Source of the DNA: Brevibacillus brevis | Lineage (GTDB): Bacteria; Bacillota; Bacilli; Brevibacillales; Brevibacillaceae | Assembly: GCF_001039275.2 (NCBI RefSeq) | Contig: NZ_CP030117.1 | Coordinates: 1,137,501-1,201,500 of the forward strand | Length of the DNA: 64,000 nucleotides | Direction: 5' to 3' | Shown here: one piece after another, positions 1 through 8,169 of the stretch | Layout: every line of letters begins with the position of its first letter | Position numbering within the stretch: position 1 is the first letter of the stretch | The notes under the pieces: generated by a model | What the model was told of the DNA's origin: nothing | Databases searched by the model: none | Seen by the model: the letters and a program-made list of their open reading frames with translations, nothing else | Program-made: the position numbers and the translations under genes

Positions 1-2
1 AT

Positions 3-79
3 GGCGGTCGTGGCGAAGGGGTTAACGCACCGGATTGTGGCTCCGGCACTCGTGGGTTCAAGTCCCATCGATCGCCCCA
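3..79 (+). tRNA. tRNA-His (GTG)
   Basis: A complete cloverleaf. The acceptor stem GCGGTCG pairs with CGATCGC. The extra 5' G typical of tRNA-His faces discriminator C, and CCA is encoded. The anticodon stem CCGGA/TCCGG holds loop TTGTGGC with anticodon GTG. It is the first of five tRNA genes in a row and the cluster probably continues upstream of the window. Confidence 0.95.
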
Positions 80-105
80 TAAATTTATAGTTGGGGATTA
101 CTTAT

Positions 106-180
106 TGGGGTATAGCCAAGCGGTAAGGCAACGGACTTTGACTCCGTCATTCCTAGGTTCAAATCCTAGTACCCCAGCCA
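106..180 (+). tRNA. tRNA-Gln (TTG)
   Basis: Acceptor stem TGGGGTA pairs with TACCCCA. The anticodon stem CGGAC/GTCCG class loop contains TTG. The T arm is CTAGG-TTCAAAT-CCTAG and CCA is encoded. It lies 26 nt after tRNA-His. Confidence 0.95.
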
Positions 181-187
181 TTAATAT

Positions 188-263
188 GCGGACGTAGCTC
201 AATTGGTAGAGCGTCGCCTTGCCAAGGCGAAGGTCGAGGGTTCGAGACCCTTCGTCCGCTCCA
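188..263 (+). tRNA. tRNA-Gly (GCC)
   Basis: Acceptor GCGGACG pairs with CGTCCGC, the anticodon stem CGCCT/AGGCG encloses TGCCA with anticodon GCC, and the T arm is CGAGGGTTCGAGACCCT. Encoded CCA follows discriminator T. It sits within the tRNA cluster. Confidence 0.95.
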
Positions 264-291
264 TTTCTCAAATTGTTTCACCTTATATCAT

Positions 292-365
292 GGAGGCATA
301 GCCAAGGGGTAAGGCACGGGTCTGCAAAACCCTTATCCCCGGTTCAAATCCGGGTGCCTCCTCCA
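292..365 (+). tRNA. tRNA-Cys (GCA)
   Basis: Acceptor GGAGGCA pairs with TGCCTCC. The anticodon loop CTGCAAA gives anticodon GCA, the discriminator is T (U73, as expected for tRNA-Cys), and CCA is encoded. Confidence 0.95.
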
Positions 366-373
366 TAGTACTT

Positions 374-455
374 GCCGGTGTGGCGGAATGGCAGACGCGC
401 GCGACTCAAAATCGTGAGGGAAACCGTGGGGGTTCAAGTCCCTTCACCGGCACCA
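374..455 (+). tRNA. tRNA-Leu (CAA)
   Basis: A class II tRNA with a long variable arm. Acceptor GCCGGTG pairs with CACCGGC, and the anticodon stem CGCGA/TCGTG encloses loop CTCAAAA with anticodon CAA. The discriminator is A and CCA is encoded. It is the last tRNA of the cluster and a terminator follows. Confidence 0.95.
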
Positions 456-469
456 TACTTTTACAAGCT

Positions 470-510
470 AACCCTGAATGTCAAGAAATCTTGATGATTA
501 GGGTTTTTTT
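470..510 (+). terminator. Intrinsic terminator of the tRNA cluster
   Basis: AACCCT pairs with AGGGTT, with an inner TCAAGA/TCTTGA stem, and the hairpin is followed by a run of T. It sits 15 nt after tRNA-Leu. Confidence 0.85.
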
Positions 511-582
511 CTGCTTTAATAAGCACATAGTGTAGACAGGGAAATAGACAACTTGTATACGCAAAAGGACGAGGTGGTTGAG

Positions 583-1911
583 GTGTTTTACAAACTGCAA
601 GACAAGCCGCCAATGGGGATCACGACGCTGTCCGTATTGCAATGGATGATTGTAACTGTTTCCAGCAGTGTGGCGGTACCACTAATGATTGGAGATATGT
701 ACGGCTTGCAGGCTAATGAAATTGGAAAGCTGATGCAGCAGACCATGTTTTACATTGGACTCGCGTCACTACTGCAAGTATGGATTGGACACCGCTATCC
801 GATGATAGAAGGACCGGCTGGATTATGGTGGGGAATCTTTATCATTTTGGCTCAACTCGGAACGAGCATGGGTCTTCATCCACAAGAAATTGGTCAATCC
901 TTTCAAGTGGGGATGATATTAGCAGGTCTACTCTTTTTCATTTTTGGTTTATTAGGCTGGATTGGCAAATTACAGAAATGGTTTACGCCGCTGGTTTCAG
1001 GGACATATATGATTTTGCTTGCTGTTTCTTTGTGTAGTAACATTCTCACGGGTATGCTCGGTATTGGTTTTCAGCATTCAAAAGAGGTACAACCGGGTGT
1101 AGCACTTGTGTCCATAGGGATCGTAGCCCTTGTTGTGTTTATTATGCGGACCAAGCGATTCTCCAGTTTTGCCGTTTTGTTTGGCATGGTTGGTGGCTGG
1201 ATCGTGTACGCTCTTCTTGGATGGACAGAACCTGTCCGACCTACGGAGCAATTATTTTCATGGCCTTCTATTTTCTTTTGGGGACCCCCACGCTGGGATT
1301 GGGGCGTTGTATTAACAAGTATGCTGACAGGATTCGTTCTGTTGACAAACCTCATGACGAGTTTGGCGGTCATGGGAAAAGCGACAGACACTGTGCCTAC
1401 TGAAAGGCAGTACAACCGCGGTGGTATTTTTACAGGAGTATCCCACTTTCTGTCAGGATTGAGCGGTGTGGTTGGTATGATTCCCCTTTCCTTGGCAGCA
1501 GCGGTTATTCAAACGACGAAAATGGCTTCACGCCTGCCATTTGTGATAGCGATGCTGGGGATGATGTTGATTGGGCTGATTCCCACTGTTGCTCATTTTT
1601 TGGCGGCTTTGCCTACTCCAGTGGCATATGCGGCAATGTTTATTTCCTATACGCAACTGCTTGGCTTCGGGTTGAAGGATTATGTGAATGTGAAGATGGA
1701 CGAACGTACGATTATTGTTGGGGGCAGCTCGCTGCTGGTCGGGATCGGAGTCATGTTCGTACCTGCTGTAGCTTGGCAGCAACTTCCGGCATTAGCCAGC
1801 TTTTTGTTCGGCAATGGCTTATTGCTCGGAGTTATTGTGTGCCTGGTCCTAGAACATATTGTTTTTAGAAAAAAGGAAGACAGCGTAGAAAAAGACGGCC
1901 AGGCTGCATGA
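583..1911 (+). CDS. NCS2-type uracil/xanthine permease
   Basis: A polytopic membrane protein of about 443 residues with 12-14 hydrophobic segments, resembling the nucleobase:cation symporter-2 family that imports uracil, xanthine or related bases with H+ or Na+. The first segment (LQWMIVTVSSSVAVPLMIGD) matches the conserved NCS2 TM1 region, although the usual His after Gln is a Trp here, so substrate specificity is unclear. I prefer the GTG at 583 because GGACGAGGTGG stands about 8 nt before it. A TTG at 553 in the same frame would add ten residues but has only a weak ribosome binding site. The gene is monocistronic: a tRNA terminator lies upstream and a terminator overlaps its stop codon. 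Confidence 0.8.
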   Translation: MFYKLQDKPPMGITTLSVLQWMIVTVSSSVAVPLMIGDMYGLQANEIGKLMQQTMFYIGLASLLQVWIGHRYPMIEGPAGLWWGIFIILAQLGTSMGLHPQEIGQSFQVGMILAGLLFFIFGLLGWIGKLQKWFTPLVSGTYMILLAVSLCSNILTGMLGIGFQHSKEVQPGVALVSIGIVALVVFIMRTKRFSSFAVLFGMVGGWIVYALLGWTEPVRPTEQLFSWPSIFFWGPPRWDWGVVLTSMLTGFVLLTNLMTSLAVMGKATDTVPTERQYNRGGIFTGVSHFLSGLSGVVGMIPLSLAAAVIQTTKMASRLPFVIAMLGMMLIGLIPTVAHFLAALPTPVAYAAMFISYTQLLGFGLKDYVNVKMDERTIIVGGSSLLVGIGVMFVPAVAWQQLPALASFLFGNGLLLGVIVCLVLEHIVFRKKEDSVEKDGQAA

Positions 1912-1926
1912 CGGGCCGTCTTTTTC
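1893..1926 (+). terminator. Terminator overlapping the permease stop
   Basis: AGACGGCC pairs with GGCCGTCT and is followed by TTTTTC. The 5' arm is inside the last codons of the permease gene. The hairpin also separates it from the convergent gene ending at 1927. Confidence 0.85.
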
Positions 1927-2598
1927 TTAGGCGGTAACAATAGAGGAGTGAGTCAGCTCGCCGCCGTTGATTTCTGTAAACATGCGACCAACTGAACCTA
2001 CGATTTCTTCTTTTTTAGATGGTTCCATTTTTTCGTGGAAAAAGATGACTTGGAGCAGTGTGCGGCTTTGCTCCGTTACACACGAGCGCTTGGAATCGAC
2101 GATGGGACTCCCAAATGCGCCGTTACTATCAGCGAGTAGCAGCTTCCCTTCCATGTTGACTTCGCGTCCATTTAATCCTTCATAGACATCATCGGCATGG
2201 CCGAGGCGACAAGTAATATCACCCGTTAAGTGATCGATGTCATAAATCCCAAATGGAAGAGCGTGCAAAACCGAGAAAAAATTATTAACATCAACAGCGC
2301 TGTTGATCCAGAAAAAAGGATTTCCCTGTAGCAGTCGACGCAGTAATGCTTCAGAGGAAGGGCGGTATCTGGATGGATCAATGCCAACTTGCTTAAAGCA
2401 GGCCCTCCACTCACGGACGCCTTCGATTTCTGTCAGGTTTGCAGTATCGTGCTCCAGCCGCAAGCTCTCCACATAATAATTAATGCGTCCTTGCAGCATT
2501 TTAGGGGAGTCACTGACGGAAGCATTGCTGTATTGTAAAATGCCGAGAGAAAATTGCGGCAGACGCTCGGATACGGAAGAATCTAGCTGAACTTGCAT
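1927..2598 (-). CDS. B3/B4 tRNA-binding domain protein
   Basis: A 223-residue protein resembling the stand-alone B3/B4 domain family, the fold that in the beta subunit of phenylalanyl-tRNA synthetase flanks the editing site. Family-like segments include YYVESLRLEHD, GVREWRACFKQVG followed by a Ser/Arg-rich stretch, and a central VDVNNFFSVLHALPFGIYDID. The ATG is preceded by AAGGGG. Stand-alone members are proposed to bind or edit tRNA or amino acids, but none is well defined, so the function stays open. The gene is convergent with the permease and divergent from rnhA. Confidence 0.75.
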   Translation of the reverse strand: MQVQLDSSVSERLPQFSLGILQYSNASVSDSPKMLQGRINYYVESLRLEHDTANLTEIEGVREWRACFKQVGIDPSRYRPSSEALLRRLLQGNPFFWINSAVDVNNFFSVLHALPFGIYDIDHLTGDITCRLGHADDVYEGLNGREVNMEGKLLLADSNGAFGSPIVDSKRSCVTEQSRTLLQVIFFHEKMEPSKKEEIVGSVGRMFTEINGGELTHSSIVTA

Positions 2599-2707
2599 CT
2601 ATAGACACCCCTTACTAAACCTATTTTTGGTAGTATAACAAAAAATTTTTGTGGAAGCGACTAAGCTTCGATACAATAGAAGAGAACAGAGGAGGGAACC
2701 CCTGACG

Positions 2708-3148
2708 ATGACGATGCGTGAGGTTGATATTTATACAGACGGAGCTTGTTCCGGCAATCCAGGACCAGGTGGTTGGGGAGCTGTACTGATGTACGGCCAA
2801 CACATCAAGGAAATGTCCGGTGCCGAACCACATACAACGAATAACAGAATGGAGCTGTTGGCGGCCATCAAGGCTCTCTCTACATTGAAGGAGCCTTGTA
2901 AGGTGACGTTGTACAGCGATAGTGCATACTTGGTTAACTGCTTTAAACAAGGCTGGTATAAAGGTTGGCTGAAAAACGGTTGGAAAAACAGCAAAGGCCA
3001 GCAGGTGGAGAATCAGGATTTATGGAAAGAACTGCTGCAATTGATGGACACCCACAAGGTAGAGTACGTAAAAGTCAAAGGACACGCCGACAACAAATGG
3101 AATAACCGCTGCGACGAATTGGCGACAGGAGCGATTAAACAGCTGTGA
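2708..3148 (+). CDS. rnhA: Ribonuclease HI
   Basis: A 146-residue type 1 RNase H that cleaves the RNA strand of RNA-DNA hybrids using two Mg2+. The catalytic acidic residues are visible: Asp11 in YTDGACSGNPG, Glu49 in NNRMELLAA, Asp71 in LYSDSAYL and Asp136 in RCDELA, with the helper His126 in KGHADN. The basic-protrusion region GWYKGWLKNGW matches the E. coli type. The start is the ATG at 2708 behind GGAGGG; another ATG follows two codons later. The stop overlaps the GTG start of queG (GTGA), so the two are translationally coupled. Confidence 0.93.
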   Translation: MTMREVDIYTDGACSGNPGPGGWGAVLMYGQHIKEMSGAEPHTTNNRMELLAAIKALSTLKEPCKVTLYSDSAYLVNCFKQGWYKGWLKNGWKNSKGQQVENQDLWKELLQLMDTHKVEYVKVKGHADNKWNNRCDELATGAIKQL

Positions 3149-4296
3149 ACGATTTGCAGTACTGGGAGCAGACAAAGCAGTCCATCATTGACTATGCCAA
3201 GAAAATCGGAATCGATAAGATCGGGTTTGCCAGTGCCGACCCATTCATGACCTTAAAAGAACGGCTTCTTGTACACCGGGAAAAGGGTTATGAATCTGGA
3301 TTTGAAGAGCCTGATTTAGAAAAGAGGACGAACCCGGAACTGTTGTTGGACGGGGCACGTTCGCTGATTTCTATAGCACTGGCCTATCCATCCAAGCTCA
3401 AAAATCCACCAAAATCAGAGCCGGGTGCGTATCGGGGAATCTTGTGCCGTGCGGCATGGGGAACCGATTACCATCACGTTCTGCGCGACAAGCTGGACAA
3501 GCTGACTCGTTTCATTATGGAGCTGGAGCCAGGGGCTCGGATCGAATCTATGGTAGACACGGGAGCATTGTCTGATCGTGCGGTTGCCGAACGGGCTGGG
3601 ATTGGATTTGTAGGAAAAAACTGTGCCATCATAACGCCGGAGTTCGGATCATGGGTGTACTTGGGGGAGCTTGTAACGAATCTTCCGTTGCCAAGCGACC
3701 TACCGATCGAAGAAGGCTGTGGCGACTGTAACATATGTGTAGACGCTTGTCCGACCGGAGCCTTGATTCAGGGCGGGCAGCTTGATGCACAGCGATGTGT
3801 TGCGTATTTGACTCAGGTAAAAGACTTTATTCCAGATGAATTTCGCGCGAAAATCGGAAATCGGCTGTATGGTTGCGACACTTGTCAGACGGTATGTCCT
3901 AAGAATCGTCGCATCGACAACAACCATCATGCTGAATTTCAGCCTGATCCGGAGATTGCCAAGCCTTTGCTGATTCCGCTGCTTCAGATGAGCAATAAGG
4001 AGTTCAAGGAAAAGTTCGGCCAATCTTCTTCATCTTGGAGGGGCAAAAAGCCCATTCAGCGCAATACGATACTAGCGCTTGCACATTTCAAGGATCGGAC
4101 GGCTGTTCCTCACTTGGAACGTCTTTTGTTCGAAGACCCTCGTCCAGTCATTCGTGGAACTGCTGCATGGGCACTAGGAAAAATCGGAGGAGAGCAGGCA
4201 CACGAAGCGCTCATTACCGCAAAAGCAAAAGAGGCGTTACCAGAAGTGGTGGAAGAGATAGAAAAAGGTATGAGCATGATTCGTTCACAGGCTTAG
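3145..4296 (+). CDS. queG: Epoxyqueuosine reductase QueG with C-terminal HEAT repeats
   Basis: A 383-residue enzyme that reduces epoxyqueuosine to queuosine at position 34 of GUN-anticodon tRNAs, using cobalamin and two [4Fe-4S] clusters. Both ferredoxin motifs are present: CGDCNICVDACP near residue 193 and CDTCQTVCP near residue 250. The segment MVDTGALSDRAVAERAGIGF carries the conserved catalytic Asp region. The C-terminal 90 residues (AVPHLERLLFEDPRPVIRG, WALGKIGGEQAHEAL) are PBS-lyase-type HEAT repeats, usual in Bacillus-type QueG. Translation starts at GTG 3145, overlapping the rnhA stop. Confidence 0.92.
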   Translation: MNDLQYWEQTKQSIIDYAKKIGIDKIGFASADPFMTLKERLLVHREKGYESGFEEPDLEKRTNPELLLDGARSLISIALAYPSKLKNPPKSEPGAYRGILCRAAWGTDYHHVLRDKLDKLTRFIMELEPGARIESMVDTGALSDRAVAERAGIGFVGKNCAIITPEFGSWVYLGELVTNLPLPSDLPIEEGCGDCNICVDACPTGALIQGGQLDAQRCVAYLTQVKDFIPDEFRAKIGNRLYGCDTCQTVCPKNRRIDNNHHAEFQPDPEIAKPLLIPLLQMSNKEFKEKFGQSSSSWRGKKPIQRNTILALAHFKDRTAVPHLERLLFEDPRPVIRGTAAWALGKIGGEQAHEALITAKAKEALPEVVEEIEKGMSMIRSQA

Positions 4297-4324
4297 CTTG
4301 AAAGAGAGAGGGAGGACGTAGAAA

Positions 4325-4858
4325 ATGGCAAAGGAATTAGGCTATACCATGATGGATTCACCGATTGGACCATTGCTCTTGGCTTCTACAGAAGAAGGGC
4401 TGTGCTACATTCAGTTTGCCAATGAACAAGACGGATTGGCGCCACTTGTGCGCTGGTGCAAAAAAACGTTTTTAGGAATTACCCCGACGCGCAACGATTC
4501 GATCAATGAGTCTGCCAAAAAACAATTAGATGAGTATTTTGCAGGCAAGCGAAAGACGTTTGATGTTCCAACCGTATTGTACGGTACTCCCTTTCAAAAG
4601 TCTGTATGGAATGAGCTATCGAACATCCCCTATGGAGAAACTCGTTCTTACAAAGATATTGCCTTGGCTATTGGAGCGGCGAAAGCTGTTCGGGCCATTG
4701 GTGGTGCGAACAATCGCAATCCGATTCCTGTCATTATACCGTGCCATCGTGTCATTGGCTCGAATGGTGCCTTGGTCGGATACGGCGGTGGGTTATCCAT
4801 TAAAGAATATTTGCTGTCCTTAGAAGAAGGTCCACTATTTGCTCACGCTTCTTCCTAA
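4325..4858 (+). CDS. ogt: Methylated-DNA-protein cysteine methyltransferase (Ogt type)
   Basis: A 177-residue suicide repair protein that transfers the alkyl group of O6-methylguanine to its own cysteine. The active-site motif IPCHRVIG is intact, preceded by the helix-turn-helix Arg finger region RAIGGANNRNPIP and followed by GYGGGLSIKEYLL. An N-terminal RNase H-like domain (GYTMMDSPIGPLLLASTEEG) completes the family layout. The ATG lies 10 nt behind GAGGGAGGACG. The gene is 28 nt after queG and probably co-transcribed. A terminator follows directly. Confidence 0.92.
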   Translation: MAKELGYTMMDSPIGPLLLASTEEGLCYIQFANEQDGLAPLVRWCKKTFLGITPTRNDSINESAKKQLDEYFAGKRKTFDVPTVLYGTPFQKSVWNELSNIPYGETRSYKDIALAIGAAKAVRAIGGANNRNPIPVIIPCHRVIGSNGALVGYGGGLSIKEYLLSLEEGPLFAHASS

Positions 4859-4893
4859 TAAGCTGTCTGCTTGCTCGGGCAGCTTTTCTTTTT
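4859..4893 (+). terminator. Terminator of the rnhA-queG-ogt unit
   Basis: AAGCTG pairs with CAGCTT around a GC-rich loop and is followed by TTCTTTTTCTTC, directly after the ogt stop. Confidence 0.75.
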
Positions 4894-4986
4894 CTTCTGA
4901 ATGCCCCACTAGCGACATATTCTTCATTGAGACGAACGGTTCATGAGTCTATGTTGCAGTCTGGAGGCGGAAAGGAGGAGAGGAAA

Positions 4987-5955
4987 GTGGAGTGGCGTGA
5001 ATTCGTTCAGCAATACTTTCAAGCAGTTCACCAGTCATCTATGGACGGAAAGTATGAGCGGCTGTTGCCTTTTTATTGCACAGGAGAGTCTGGCGTACAG
5101 GATGAATGGGATCGACTGAACCGGGAGAAGCGGAAAATCGAGGAGCGGGGAGTCAAATTATTGGCTGTCCAGGGACAAGTAACGCCCATGTGCTGGGTAA
5201 ATACCGATGCCACCATGGAAATAACAGTTCAATGGCAAGAAAATAAAACACTGGGGATCAAGCATACCAAGTATAAAGAGACAAACAAGCGATTGTTCCA
5301 GCTCCAATTGCTCAAAACGAATGAAAAATGGTCGATAATCGGGGCAAGGGAGTCGAATGGGGATCAAAAATTGGTCATCGAAGAAGAGGAGGAGCCTATC
5401 ATCGTTGTGTCAGGCGTCGAGGATGCCATTGACCAGCCTATGCTGATAGTGCATGGAGCGGGAGGGTACAACGCTGCAAATGCAGTCGCGTATGCGGAAC
5501 GCTACTGGAATACGACCAATCCCGTGTACCCTCGTTTTACGGATGACTGTACGAATTTTATTTCGCAATGTTTACACGCTGGCGGAATCCCTATGCTGAT
5601 GTCGAAAGAGATGGGCAAGGGCTGGTGGATTCGCACGGGAAAAGGTGCCTCTTGGAGCTATAGCTGGACGGTGGCGCATAGCTTGTATTTGCTTTTGAAA
5701 TCGGGTGGACCACCTATGCGGGCGGTTACGAAAAGCTCTGCGGCCGAATTGGTTCCAGGTGATATCATTTGTTATGACTTTAACGGGGATGGACGTTTTC
5801 AACATAATACGATCGTGGTCGCAAAAGACGCGAATCAGATGCCGTTAGTGAATGCCCATACGACAGATAGCAGCATGCGTTATTGGGCATATGAGGATTC
5901 TACAGCCTATACGCCCAAAATGCGCTATGCCTTCTTTCATATAAGAGGGGTATAA
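4987..5955 (+). CDS. Amidase-domain (Amidase_6-like) protein
   Basis: About 322 residues. The C-terminal half (from YNAANAVAYAERYWN) resembles the putative amidase domain found in Bacillus cell-wall or spore-associated proteins. The likely nucleophile is in FTDDCTNFISQCLHAGG, followed by a domain ending in FQHNTIVV, which could supply the His, and VNAHTTDSS. The N-terminal half is a charged alpha/beta region of unknown role. The GTG start at 4987 follows AAAGGAGGAGAGG closely. An ATG-like frame 20 codons upstream lacks such a site. No signal peptide is obvious, so cell location is uncertain. Confidence 0.7.
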   Translation: MEWREFVQQYFQAVHQSSMDGKYERLLPFYCTGESGVQDEWDRLNREKRKIEERGVKLLAVQGQVTPMCWVNTDATMEITVQWQENKTLGIKHTKYKETNKRLFQLQLLKTNEKWSIIGARESNGDQKLVIEEEEEPIIVVSGVEDAIDQPMLIVHGAGGYNAANAVAYAERYWNTTNPVYPRFTDDCTNFISQCLHAGGIPMLMSKEMGKGWWIRTGKGASWSYSWTVAHSLYLLLKSGGPPMRAVTKSSAAELVPGDIICYDFNGDGRFQHNTIVVAKDANQMPLVNAHTTDSSMRYWAYEDSTAYTPKMRYAFFHIRGV

Positions 5956-5961
5956 TTGCCG

Positions 5962-6663
5962 CTAGCGAAAAAAAGCTCTTCGTATAAAAGAGATGCCGCG
6001 AATCATCCAAATTATAGCTGCGAAAACGAGCATGTCTGAAAAGGTATGCGGTTCTCCTTTAATGGATTGAATGTAAATCAAGCCATGGATCAAGATGATG
6101 ATAAAAAGCCATGGATTGGCGAGATGAAGCCTTTTCCAACTGGAGCCACCCAGCCATTTCTCTGCCTGAGCAGAAGAAGTCAGCCACAGGGCTAGTAGAA
6201 CGAAAAAAGCAAGCAGCCCAAGGTAGTTCGCAACGCCTGTAAGGGTCCAGTTGGGAGATGGCCACATGGTTGGATCAGAGGAAGCGAAAAAGAACAGACC
6301 CAGCCAGCCATCAGCCTTTTCAGAACGATTTTCATGTATGATCATCAGGCGGGGCTCACCTTCAAAAAGGACGAGTACAAGAATGACGTGCAACAGTCCA
6401 GTTAGCCCAGCCCATATGCCGATATCTCGACGGATGGACAAGCTGACGGCCATCCAGCCAGCAGGGAGCCAGGACTGGAGTGGACCAATCAGCAAGGTGC
6501 AGCCAATCAAAATAAATGAGAGATAGCCGAGAAGCATGCTCCATGCTTCCAGTGCAGGGAACGAAGAAAACTCAGTCCACATCCAACTGGCGCTTAACAG
6601 GATCAAACTCACGATGCTCACATGTGCGACAAGGCGTCGCCCAAATGAAATAGGTGTCCCCAT
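5962..6663 (-). CDS. Ferric reductase-like transmembrane protein (YedZ/MsrQ-like fold)
   Basis: A 233-residue protein with about six hydrophobic helices and the layout of the ferric-reductase-like transmembrane domain. Candidate haem-ligand histidines sit at equivalent helix positions: GLLHVILVLV, WKRLHLANPW and ILIHGLIY. These proteins pass electrons across the membrane through b-type haems; the partner enzyme is not encoded next door, so the acceptor is unknown. It is convergent with the amidase gene (6 nt gap) and divergent from trmL. Confidence 0.7.
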   Translation of the reverse strand: MGTPISFGRRLVAHVSIVSLILLSASWMWTEFSSFPALEAWSMLLGYLSFILIGCTLLIGPLQSWLPAGWMAVSLSIRRDIGIWAGLTGLLHVILVLVLFEGEPRLMIIHENRSEKADGWLGLFFFASSDPTMWPSPNWTLTGVANYLGLLAFFVLLALWLTSSAQAEKWLGGSSWKRLHLANPWLFIIILIHGLIYIQSIKGEPHTFSDMLVFAAIIWMIRGISFIRRAFFR

Positions 6664-6731
6664 CTAATCGTCACTCCTTCAACAGCCAAAGTTTTCTGAT
6701 TAGATGCAGCAGGCACTCCATTTGTTACAGA

Positions 6732-6752
6732 AGCTGGGCACGGTGGTATAAT
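6732..6752 (+). promoter_or_regulatory. Probable sigma-A promoter of trmL
   Basis: A perfect TATAAT at 6747-6752 stands 16 nt after TTACAG (6725-6730 region). It precedes the trmL ribosome binding site AAGGAG by about 35 nt. Confidence 0.45.
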
Positions 6753-6801
6753 AGGACGAGTACAGGTATCAAGTTCGCAATTTACAAGGAGATTTTCAGA
6801 T

Positions 6802-7272
6802 ATGCCGTTACATATTGTTTTGCATGAGCCGCTTATTCCGGCCAACACAGGAAACATCGCCCGTTCATGTGCAGCGACAGGAGCGCATCTGCATTTGATT
6901 CATCCGCTCGGATTTTCGACGGACGATCGTTACCTGAAGCGGGCTGGTCTCGATTATTGGCATGCGGTTAACGTTCACCATCATGAGAGCTTTGAGCACT
7001 TTGCTGCGGCACAAGGGGAAGGGGCGGGTACCTTTTACTTTGTGGAGACCTGGGGGGAAAAGTTGTATACGGACGTTTCTTTCCGGGATGGCGACTACAT
7101 TATCTTGGGCAAGGAGACGACGGGCTTGCCGGAAGAGCTCACAGAAAAATATCGGGAACAAACTATTCGTATTCCGATGAGCGGTGCGACCCGTTCTGTG
7201 AACCTGTCCAATTGTGCAGCGATTGTCTTGTTTGAAGGACTTCGTCAGTTAGGTTTTCCATCGCTATCGTAA
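6802..7272 (+). CDS. trmL: tRNA (cytidine/uridine-34 2'-O)-methyltransferase
   Basis: A 156-residue SPOUT-class enzyme that 2'-O-methylates the wobble nucleotide of tRNA-Leu isoacceptors using S-adenosylmethionine. The knotted C-terminal motifs are clear: ILGKETTGLPEEL, then IRIPMSGATRSVNLSNCAAI. The N-terminus (IVLHEPLIPANTGNIARSCAATGAHLHLIHPLGF) is the diagnostic first motif. The length is typical of TrmL/CspR. The start follows AAGGAG at 6786. The HAD gene begins 25 nt later, suggesting an operon. Confidence 0.93.
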   Translation: MPLHIVLHEPLIPANTGNIARSCAATGAHLHLIHPLGFSTDDRYLKRAGLDYWHAVNVHHHESFEHFAAAQGEGAGTFYFVETWGEKLYTDVSFRDGDYIILGKETTGLPEELTEKYREQTIRIPMSGATRSVNLSNCAAIVLFEGLRQLGFPSLS

Positions 7273-7297
7273 GGCATTTGGGAGGGAGAAATCCATT

Positions 7298-8023
7298 ATG
7301 ACTGTGAACACCATCCTGTTTGATTTGGACGGTACGTTATTAGAGATGCAGACAGAACCCTTTGTCAAAAGTTACTTGGTTGAAGTAGGCCGTCATGTCG
7401 GAGATAAGTACGATACCGAAAAGCTGTTGGCGCTGATTTGGGATGCGACCAAGGCAATGATCATGAACCAAGAGCCTGACAAGACGAACGAGCAAGTTTT
7501 TATCGAACATTTTACGGAACATAGTGAGTGGGATCGGGAGGAAATATGGCCTCTGTTCGATTCGTTTTATCGCGATGTATTTCCGACACTTTCTCACCTG
7601 ACGTATCCTTCGCCATGGGCAAAGCAGATTATTGCTGCCGCCAAAGAGCAAGGATTCCGGGTTGCAGTAGCGACGAATCCTGTTTTCCCGCGTGATGCGA
7701 TTCACCATCGCCTCGCTTGGATCGGGATGTCCCCGGATGATTTCGAGCTGGTCACCGTCTACGAGGAGTCGCATTTCACGAAGCCGAATCCTGGTTATTA
7801 CAAGGAGATTTGTCAAAAGCTCGGGGTGGAACCGACAGACTGTGTCATGGTGGGAAATCACATGCAGGAGGACATGGTCGCATCCAAGCTGGGAATGAAA
7901 ACGTTTTTGGTAACCAATTGGATGGAAGACCGAGGTGAGCCTCAGTATTTGGTAGATCAGCGGGGATCATTAGAAGAGCTGTTTACAGCGATTTCTGAAA
8001 AAAGCGGTGTGTTTGCAGGTTAA
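7298..8023 (+). CDS. HAD-family hydrolase
   Basis: A 241-residue haloacid-dehalogenase-like phosphatase. Motif I is FDLDGTLLEM with the nucleophilic and acid/base Asp pair. Motif II is probably VAVATNP. Motif III has the Lys in TKPNPGYY, and motif IV is MVGNHMQEDMVASKLGMKTF. An alpha-helical cap lies between motifs I and II. The substrate cannot be read from sequence. GGGAGG precedes the ATG, and a terminator follows at 8051. Confidence 0.85.
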   Translation: MTVNTILFDLDGTLLEMQTEPFVKSYLVEVGRHVGDKYDTEKLLALIWDATKAMIMNQEPDKTNEQVFIEHFTEHSEWDREEIWPLFDSFYRDVFPTLSHLTYPSPWAKQIIAAAKEQGFRVAVATNPVFPRDAIHHRLAWIGMSPDDFELVTVYEESHFTKPNPGYYKEICQKLGVEPTDCVMVGNHMQEDMVASKLGMKTFLVTNWMEDRGEPQYLVDQRGSLEELFTAISEKSGVFAG

Positions 8024-8050
8024 GGAATGACTATGAAAGAATAGGCGAGA

Positions 8051-8092
8051 AGCAGGCTGTCCGTTTGAAAAAATGGTCAAGCCTGCTTTTTC
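8051..8092 (+). terminator. Terminator after the HAD gene
   Basis: AGCAGGCT pairs with AGCCTGCT and is followed by TTTTTC. Confidence 0.85.
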
Positions 8093-8169
8093 ACATACTT
8101 TTCCCAAAATCATCAGGTAGGCTAGGTGTTGTACGACCACGTTTTACATAATAAAAGGAGGAAATCTGT